In this document: piece by piece, positions 58,396 to 64,000 of the stretch
How positions within the stretch are numbered: the stretch's first letter is position 1
Layout of the letters: each line of letters starts with the position of its first letter
Assembly (NCBI GenBank): GCA_025024175.1
Contig: QCXZ01000053.1
Location: 12,338,001-12,402,000, forward strand
Source of the DNA: Rhyzopertha dominica
Taxonomy: Eukaryota; Arthropoda; Insecta; Coleoptera; Bostrichidae
Length of the DNA: 64,000 nt
Reading direction: 5' to 3'
Position numbers and translations under genes: made by a program
The notes under the pieces: model-generated
What the model was told of the DNA's origin: nothing
Database searches by the model: none
Seen by the model: only the letters and a program-made list of their open reading frames with translations

Positions 58396-59088
58396 TGTTA
58401 AAGTTCAGATTTTTTAACATCTTGATAATTTTTAATTTAAATTCTTGAAATAGTTTTAAAAATTTGGTATTAGGGGTTTTTCAAACAAGAAATCTAAATA
58501 TTTTGACGTAGCGACTGGTATTTGCTCGTGGCACCATCTGCGGTACTTCACGTGGCTTTACAACGTCATAACTCTATTGTGTCACCCTGTATTTATTTTT
58601 GCTACATCTATTCTTTTATCCTTTATCCATAAAAGAACGTGTACTTTTACAATTCGCTATAATCGATTGCTTACGAGATACTTACATTTAAATAATATAA
58701 TGCTTTTTCATGATATAAAAAATGTGTAATTTTTTACTAGACCTTCATTTAAAGCAATGAATGTAAACAACAACAAATGATGCTTTTTGCTTAGATTAAG
58801 TCAAACTTTATTAGTATACTTTGACACGTCTTTTTATTTACTTCAAGTTTTTTAAAAAATCTGAAATTAAAGTTCAAAACATAATTTGTTTACAAACATA
58901 GAGATGAGAGATACAGTTTAAATATACGCAAAAGAATATGTTAATATATATAGAGCTCATTACTGGTAGAAGGCAGCCGAATCGTAAATTATTTTAGAAT
59001 CTTTATAATCGGTTGGGAGAAACTTTGTTTCTTTCGTCCCAGACAAGATACTAAGATACTCTAGAAGTAGAGGAGCAAATTTTGGTAT
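58396..59088. other. Intergenic, nothing recognised
   Basis: AT-rich sequence. The left boundary of the virus-like element to the right could lie here but was not found. Confidence 0.4.
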
Positions 59089-59476
59089 TTGACGGAAAAC
59101 CTTGAAAGAAGTTCCAAGTTAAAATTCACTCATTATTGCCGTGATTATGACAATGAACCGTCTTTTGTAAACAATGCGTTGTTTACGGGCGAAGCTACGT
59201 TTACACTTGCGTTTGACTTTCCCAATAAATATTATTGGGACGTAAAAAATTTCCACCTAATCACGGAAAGAAACTATCAACAAGAATTTCAAATTGTGGA
59301 CTAACTTCCCCACGTTGATTTTCTCTTCGGGACGAGAAGTTCTTTCGAAGCATGGAGTTTACTTAGTACTTCTAGAAAATTACACAACGATTTCTGGCTT
59401 ACACTTACCTTTATTGATAACACCAGCGGAAAAAATACCAGACAAACAAAATGCAATAATAACGACGATTAATTAG
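59089..59476 (+). pseudogene. Possible broken gene of the Polinton-like element
   Basis: The frame at 59089-59304 (MTENLERSSKLKFTHYCRD, with FTGEATFTLAFDFPNKYYWD) stops and is continued in another frame to 59476 (TNFPTLIFSSGREVLSKHGV). Base composition is less AT-rich than the surroundings, like the neighbouring element genes. It points away from the minus-strand gene group. I do not recognise the family; it may be one frameshifted gene. Confidence 0.35.
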
Positions 59477-60089
59477 CTAAAAGTAAAAATAATAAAAATG
59501 TCGTAAAAAACACTATAGCAGTTTACCAGTATTTCTTGTACCTATATCGCGTTAAATTACGTTAATGGAACCAACAAAAAGATTGAAATTTGGAAAATAA
59601 ATACAAGCAATAAGTACCGAAATAAAAAGTTTAACGACACCAAAAAGTGAGCCCTTCGATGTGAATTATTCAAAACGGGGTAAATCCGTAGCGTCGTAAA
59701 TGAAAATCTTAGTACTCTCTAAAACGCGACGCAAACTTAAGTTACACTTGAAAGATATGATTTAAAGTTTATTCGATGACGGTTACAAGGAAACTGATTT
59801 TAAAATATTTTAAGGGAATCTCAAAAGGATCGCAAATTTTCCGGGAACAGCAATACCGCGGTTATTTCTCACGTCGCAAAATTACGCCTTCATCGTCAGT
59901 GAAAACGCTATGACAATCGACCCTTAGTAGTAGGAATATGTCTGTTCAAAGCCAGTGAGGATCACTTTTGATCCCATCTTAAAAGCATTGAGGATCAGAA
60001 AAGTTGATCCTCACGGCGAATTTCTTATGGGCGAGCTGGTTCTAGCAAGCGCTCTCCTGACGGGCAACGGACCCGCATCTAGTGCACGT
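59477..60089. other. Non-coding stretch within the virus-like element
   Basis: Contains short repeats of GAGGATCA/TTGATCC near 59955-60015. No coding signal was seen. Confidence 0.35.
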
Positions 60090-60535
60090 TATCGCAAAAG
60101 GTTATCGCAATAGGCTATCGCAAATTATTTTAATTAAAAAATAGTTCAAAAGTGATAAAGGTTGATAAAAAGTTGTTAATTAGCTGTCGCCTTGATCTGA
60201 GTTACGGACCTGCGAACTTATTCTTGACGCGTGCAAAGGTTCTCGGAAGGGTTTCCTGCACTCGACCAAGTTCTAAACGCGTGAACTCGTTATGGGTGCG
60301 TGCAAACGTTCTCGAAAGGGTATCCTGCGCGAGACCAAGTTCTAAACGCGTAAACACGTATAGGACACCTTTTTAAGCCCATCTCTAAAGCATGGAAGGC
60401 GCACCCATCTCTACAGCGAACTAGCTCCTGCCGGCGCGCTCGTCTCGGATTCGTGCTCCTTACGGGAACGATCAACGGGCGCGCGTTCATGCATCGAGGG
60501 CAAGTTATCGCAATAGGTTATCGCACTAGGAAATA
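60090..60535. repeat. GC-rich repeat region with TTATCGCAA motifs
   Basis: TTATCGCAA or a close variant occurs at about 60090, 60103, 60116, 60507 and 60520. Between them are two imperfect direct units of about 67 bp (starting GCGTGCAAAGGTTCTCG near 60230 and GCGTGCAAACGTTCTCG near 60298, each ending AAGTTCTAAACGCGT). Composition is strikingly GC-rich for this window. It lies between oppositely oriented genes of the virus-like element, so a regulatory or replication role is possible. Confidence 0.5.
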
Positions 60536-60686
60536 AATAAAACCAAAATTAATAGCTAATTTATTTTATTGGGTAATACAAGGGTTACATAAATAAATCG
60601 ATGCTGTTTTGTTCCTCCGCAATGTTAGCTCCCGTTCTAGAACAAAAGAATGTACATTGCTAATTACGATTCACAGCCCCAAACCA

Positions 60687-61187
60687 TCATACGTCTCTTA
60701 CCTGATGTCTTTGTATCTGATTCATGTAGTGGGTAAATAACGATCTTGTTAGATATGATAAAGAGATTATTGTGCATACGAAAAGCGTTACAACAAACAG
60801 AGTCTTTGAATCGAATTGCAACGAAACTTCAGTGAAATGAGGCGATTCTGTCGACGTGTTGAGCGTCTGACTAGAATATTCGTTAGCAATAAAGGTTTCG
60901 TTTAACACCTTTCTCCATTGGCTGTCCCCGTAACTTTTGTTGGGAAAAACTAGTCTAATTTTGTATTCAACAACTTGTTTGTTAATAGCAGATACGTTTG
61001 AAATTTTAAAAACTTGTAAACCGTCTTGTGCTGCAGATCTTAAAAGAATCCAGTTATATGGAAATGAATCGTTGCCCTTATTGAAGCAGACATAACTCTT
61101 GTCTACGTTATTAATTCCGTGATGCAAAATGAATGTATCATTTACTAAAGCAGCAAAAATTAGCAGACTTGTGCTTAGGAACGCCAT
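60687..61187 (-). CDS. Membrane protein of the Polinton-like element
   Basis: 166 residues from ATG. A hydrophobic N-terminus (MAFLSTSLLIFAALVND) looks like a signal peptide. A single membrane segment lies near residues 127-147 (LFVVTLFVCTIISLSYL), followed by a short basic tail (YMNQIQRHQVRDV). The exposed middle has two Cys-free stretches and several Asn-x-Ser/Thr sites. The likely topology is type I. The family is not recognised. It follows the integrase gene on the same strand at 234 bp. Confidence 0.55.
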   Translation of the reverse strand: MAFLSTSLLIFAALVNDTFILHHGINNVDKSYVCFNKGNDSFPYNWILLRSAAQDGLQVFKISNVSAINKQVVEYKIRLVFPNKSYGDSQWRKVLNETFIANEYSSQTLNTSTESPHFTEVSLQFDSKTLFVVTLFVCTIISLSYLTRSLFTHYMNQIQRHQVRDV

Positions 61188-61421
61188 TCTAAGCAGACTG
61201 ACACTTTAGTGCGAGTGTTTGTTGGTTTTATTAGCAATCAAACAAATAAACACTTTTACATGCTGTTTATTGATTATAAAATATATACATTAGAATATTT
61301 ATTTTGAAATAAACATTGTGTACGTTTGTTTTCCACGTCTTACATCAATATATGCTGGTCCATATTGCGGCATCGCTTGATCATCCACCTGTTTATTAGG
61401 GAGTATGCGATGAACATAAAT

Positions 61422-62348
61422 TTAGCTGGAAACATCAGATTTATCGATCCACGAATTGTGTTTATTCGAGAAACCCAACCATTTTACAAATAATTTGTTA
61501 CCCTTTCTGCGTAATATTTTTTGAATAAGATACATATCGGGATTTCTGACTTTTAACAATTCTTGTTCGTAAAAGCTACCGCGAATCGTTTGTCCTTGAT
61601 AATCTTTGAGTATATACGTAACAGGGTCGGTAATTTTAACTTTTTCAATTTCAAAAATCTCCGTGGTATAGTTGGGAGTGTAACCTTTTTCAAAAAGGTG
61701 TTTGTACTTGCTTATACGGACTTTGTCGCCAACTTTAAACTTTGGCAAAGGAAACGTCTTAATTTTTCTGTATACCGAACTCAACAGCTTCTTTTCATTG
61801 GTTTTATTTACATCGACAGGTTTCATTTTGATTGTTCGATGGACAGTGTTATTGTACTTATCAATCAAATCTTGCAGAACGTCTATCCACTTGTAATTTC
61901 CGTTCAAACTGAAGAGTTTCCACATCCATGTTTTAAGAGTTCTATTGAACCTTTCCACTATTGATGCCTTTAAGGTGGTATACGTAGAATAATGGTTGAT
62001 ATTGTACTTTTTCATTAGCTTTTGAAAGTGAATATTGTAAAATTCTGTTCCTAAATCGGTTTGCAGATTGGCAGGTGATGATGATGATCTCTTAACGAAA
62101 ATGCTTTCCATCGCCTTAGCCACTTCATTTCCAGATTTGTTTTTCACAGGTATGGCCCAAGCATATTTCGAAAACGCATCGATGACTGTCAGCAGATAAC
62201 GGAACCCTTTATTGTCGGAGGCGTACGGTTGCATTTCAACCAAATCAGCTTGCCAGAGATCAAAAAGTCCTTTCACTATCACTGTACGTCGCTTAAAATT
62301 ACGACGTGGCTGAGTATGTAGCTCGTTCACCAGTTGAACTTTACTCAT
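61422..62348 (-). CDS. Polinton/Maverick-like integrase with chromodomain
   Basis: 308 residues. A DDE integrase core is followed by an SH3-like linker and a chromodomain. Catalytic residues are Asp35 (WQADLVEMQ), Asp98 (LQTDLGTEF) and Glu132 (ASIVERFNRTLK). The core contains YLLTVIDAFSKYAWAIPVK and NTVHRTIKMKPVDVN; the middle has FKVGDKVRISKYKHLFEKGY; the end, YLIQKILRRKGNKLFVKWLG, is the chromodomain. The sequence is close to the transposon-derived proteins of the F54H12.3 type, which belong to Polinton-like elements. No N-terminal zinc-binding HHCC motif is visible, so the protein may be shortened there. The frame is intact. The expected role is strand transfer of the element ends, with the chromodomain guiding target choice. 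Confidence 0.8.
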   Translation of the reverse strand: MSKVQLVNELHTQPRRNFKRRTVIVKGLFDLWQADLVEMQPYASDNKGFRYLLTVIDAFSKYAWAIPVKNKSGNEVAKAMESIFVKRSSSSPANLQTDLGTEFYNIHFQKLMKKYNINHYSTYTTLKASIVERFNRTLKTWMWKLFSLNGNYKWIDVLQDLIDKYNNTVHRTIKMKPVDVNKTNEKKLLSSVYRKIKTFPLPKFKVGDKVRISKYKHLFEKGYTPNYTTEIFEIEKVKITDPVTYILKDYQGQTIRGSFYEQELLKVRNPDMYLIQKILRRKGNKLFVKWLGFSNKHNSWIDKSDVSS

Positions 62349-62394
62349 TTCGATTTATTCAGAAAATAACCGTAAAACTGAATACAATGCGTAT

Positions 62395-62826
62395 TTATGA
62401 AGTGCGAAGTTTTTTATTACTAAGTTGTTCACCGACAGATTTCGGAAGTATACTGCTACCTTCTGGTTGTTGTTTATGGGGTACGTCAGATATGTCATTA
62501 TTTTCAATGGGCAACGATTTACTTGCATTCGTTATTTCACCGCTCGTATTTAATCTTTTTGACAGAGCAGCTAACGATTCAATTTTCTTCTCCAAGAAGT
62601 AAACGTTTTTTCGCAGTTCCCCTTTTAATGCATTGAACGTTTCGTCAACAAACTCCTTAGTAACTGCATCTTCCGGATTTAAAGGTTTGGTCAAGTTGCA
62701 TATGCGTTTCTTTTGCACATCAATATTTCCATCGGATGTTAGTACGTATCCAAAAGTAAGAGGCGATGAATGAGAAGGTTGTGCACCTTCAGAGCTGATG
62801 GCGCGTCCAAACTTATCAATACCCAT
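62395..62826 (-). CDS. Small structural-like protein of the Polinton-like element
   Basis: 143 residues from ATG (MGIDKFGRAISSEG). The stretch LTSDGNIDVQKKRICNL with PLNPEDAVTKEFVDETF resembles a sequence found in virion fibre-type proteins and in the matching genes of arthropod Polinton-like elements. A coiled-coil-like part follows (ALKGELRKNVYFLEKKIESL), then a hydrophilic tail. It is 46 bp upstream of the integrase gene and 35 bp downstream of the gene at 62862-63773. The role is inferred only from resemblance and position. Confidence 0.55.
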   Translation of the reverse strand: MGIDKFGRAISSEGAQPSHSSPLTFGYVLTSDGNIDVQKKRICNLTKPLNPEDAVTKEFVDETFNALKGELRKNVYFLEKKIESLAALSKRLNTSGEITNASKSLPIENNDISDVPHKQQPEGSSILPKSVGEQLSNKKLRTS

Positions 62827-62861
62827 GTTAGAAATGAAACGTAAAGAACGTTTTACACAAT

Positions 62862-63773
62862 TTAAATGATAACATTGGTCTCTCTTAACTCTTCCAATAT
62901 AGAAGTGATTTCATTTGAATGATTATTATGGCCGGCTTCTTGAGATGCAAGTAAGAGTTTCAATCTAGCAACCAATTCGTTCGGATCATCCCAATACACG
63001 TAATCTAACTTATTTTTTGAATATTTCATTAATCCTGAACCGGTAGGCGGTAGAGAACCTTTACGCTTTAAAAGATTCATTATCAGTTTATATTTGTGAC
63101 TTTTGTTTCCAGCATACTGCAATGATTTGTCATAATTACGATGTATAGCTCCGCTTCTCTGGACAATATCTAAATATGAATCAACGTCATCTTCCGTATA
63201 CAACTTCTCTGAAGGGTAACGAGAAAAGATAAGCTCCTGCAAACCAGATGTTAGGGGATAACTCTTGCCGTCTACTAGAGCATTAGAGTCAATTACTGCA
63301 AATGACGAATCACCAATTTTCCAAGCTAACTTCTTTGTATCATAACGTGGTCCGTATTTAGAATCGTAATTACTATCTAGCTTTATCGAATCCATAAATC
63401 TATTGGTATTAAATTCTAAAACATCTGAAGATGTTGTTGAATAGTCTTGGAAACTAAGATCGGGTTCGACTGGCGACGAAGCAGCCTCGTCAAAACTGTC
63501 GGGTTCACTTCTAGAGTCTTCGTCCGAGTCAAACGTTGTATGAAAACTTGCATTTTGCTCGTGCTTTTCTGTCTTCAATTTACCCGCGAGCGCATCTGGC
63601 AAGTGCTGAATTTGCTGAGGTAGATCGGACAGTTTCTTGAGCGGTGTTGTTATAGGCTGAAAAACTCTCTCTAGGTCAGCATCAATTTCGCTTCTTCCCT
63701 TCTTTAAGGCTGCATACTTTTTACGAATGACATTGCGAGTTTGAATAATTTTCTTAACCGTATCTGGATCCAT
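62862..63773 (-). CDS. DUF8207-like protein of the Polinton-like element
   Basis: 303 residues from the ATG at 63773 (MDPDTVKKIIQTRNVIRKKY); the frame runs 13 codons further upstream without ATG. The N-terminal part is charged and helical. The middle is acidic and Ser-rich (SDEDSRSEPDSFDEAAS). The C-terminal half has the conserved-looking blocks YPLTSGLQELIFSRYP, YTEDDVDSYLDIVQRSGAIH, YAGNKSHKYKLIMNLL and KNKLDYVYWDDPNELVARL. I associate this arrangement with a domain of unknown function (DUF8207) found beside chromodomain integrases in arthropod elements; that name is from memory and should be checked. The frame is intact, and it is the first gene of the group next to the repeat end. Confidence 0.6.
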   Translation of the reverse strand: MDPDTVKKIIQTRNVIRKKYAALKKGRSEIDADLERVFQPITTPLKKLSDLPQQIQHLPDALAGKLKTEKHEQNASFHTTFDSDEDSRSEPDSFDEAASSPVEPDLSFQDYSTTSSDVLEFNTNRFMDSIKLDSNYDSKYGPRYDTKKLAWKIGDSSFAVIDSNALVDGKSYPLTSGLQELIFSRYPSEKLYTEDDVDSYLDIVQRSGAIHRNYDKSLQYAGNKSHKYKLIMNLLKRKGSLPPTGSGLMKYSKNKLDYVYWDDPNELVARLKLLLASQEAGHNNHSNEITSILEELRETNVII

Positions 63774-63841
63774 TTTTATCTCCTGTATTGTTGTGGTTTT
63801 TAACAACTGCACAAACAGCTAACTGCTGATCGGATTTATTA

Positions 63842-64000
63842 GAACAGCCTGATCACTGATCTTTTGGAACAGCCTGATCACTGATCTTTTGGAACGGTCT
63901 GATCACTGATCTTTTGGAACGGTCTGATCACTGATCTTTTGGAACGGTCTGATCACTGATCTGTTGGAACAGCTTGATCACTATTCTGTTGGAACAGCGT
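63842..64000. repeat. 25-bp tandem repeat at the element end
   Basis: Six full units and a partial seventh of a 25-bp repeat (consensus GAACRGYCTGATCACTGATC followed by TKTTG), starting 68 bp upstream of the first element gene. Each unit holds the palindrome TGATCA and a second GATC. The first units are nearly identical and the last is more divergent. The array runs off the window. Its position suggests a terminal or subterminal repeat of the virus-like element. Confidence 0.8.

Noticed and set aside
61563..61964. Plus-strand frame opposite the integrase
   Set aside because: Antisense shadow of the well-supported integrase gene.
63842..64000. CRISPR-like array
   Set aside because: Units are contiguous without unique spacers, in a eukaryotic context next to a mobile element.

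Overview
The window looks like nuclear DNA of an insect. It is AT-rich, genes are split by GT-AG introns, some introns are many kilobases long, and relics of many arthropod transposon families are present: mariner, P-element, IS630-like DDE, BEL/Pao, gypsy, LINE, Penelope and Polinton-like. The order cannot be fixed from sequence alone. No bacterial operons, rRNA, tRNA or CRISPR arrays were recognised.

Region 1 (1-30.4 kb) is mostly introns of one minus-strand gene. Five exons (30.04-30.38, 22.78-22.94, 16.94-17.12, 10.98-11.32 and 1.15-1.58 kb) join in one reading frame of at least 483 codons with agreeing splice phases. The product is acidic, Ser-rich and mostly low complexity, and I do not recognise it. 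Its introns hold transposon debris: a Penelope-type inverted repeat, a broken IS630-like transposase, a P-element transposase relic, gypsy and BEL/Pao pol fragments, a LINE endonuclease fragment, fold-back elements, several MITE families, and a 2.5-kb element with about 500-bp terminal inverted repeats.

Region 2 (30.4-37.4 kb) is repeat-rich and intergenic: MITE copies, a fold-back repeat and a Penelope reverse-transcriptase fragment.

Region 3 (37.5-55.7 kb) is the most interesting part. It holds a same-strand cluster of five tiny genes for His/Pro/Gly-rich proteins (39-92 residues). Three (H1, H2, H5) start MPPP and end in Cys-x-Ile-Leu with further cysteines just before, which fits C-terminal geranylgeranylation plus possible palmitoylation. 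Two (H3, H4) start MHP, are split by a phase-1 intron and end in Arg-Pro-aromatic. A four-exon plus-strand gene of 168 codons sits inside the cluster, its start codon 102 bp from that of H1. A 1304-bp mariner with an open transposase frame lies between H3 and H4.

Region 4 (55.7-64 kb) carries a LINE 3' fragment inside a larger inverted-repeat element. It ends with a compact minus-strand group of open genes typical of Polinton/Maverick-like virus-derived elements (chromodomain integrase, two structural-like proteins, one membrane protein). Beyond that group a 25-bp tandem repeat runs off the right edge. The element is therefore cut by the window end.
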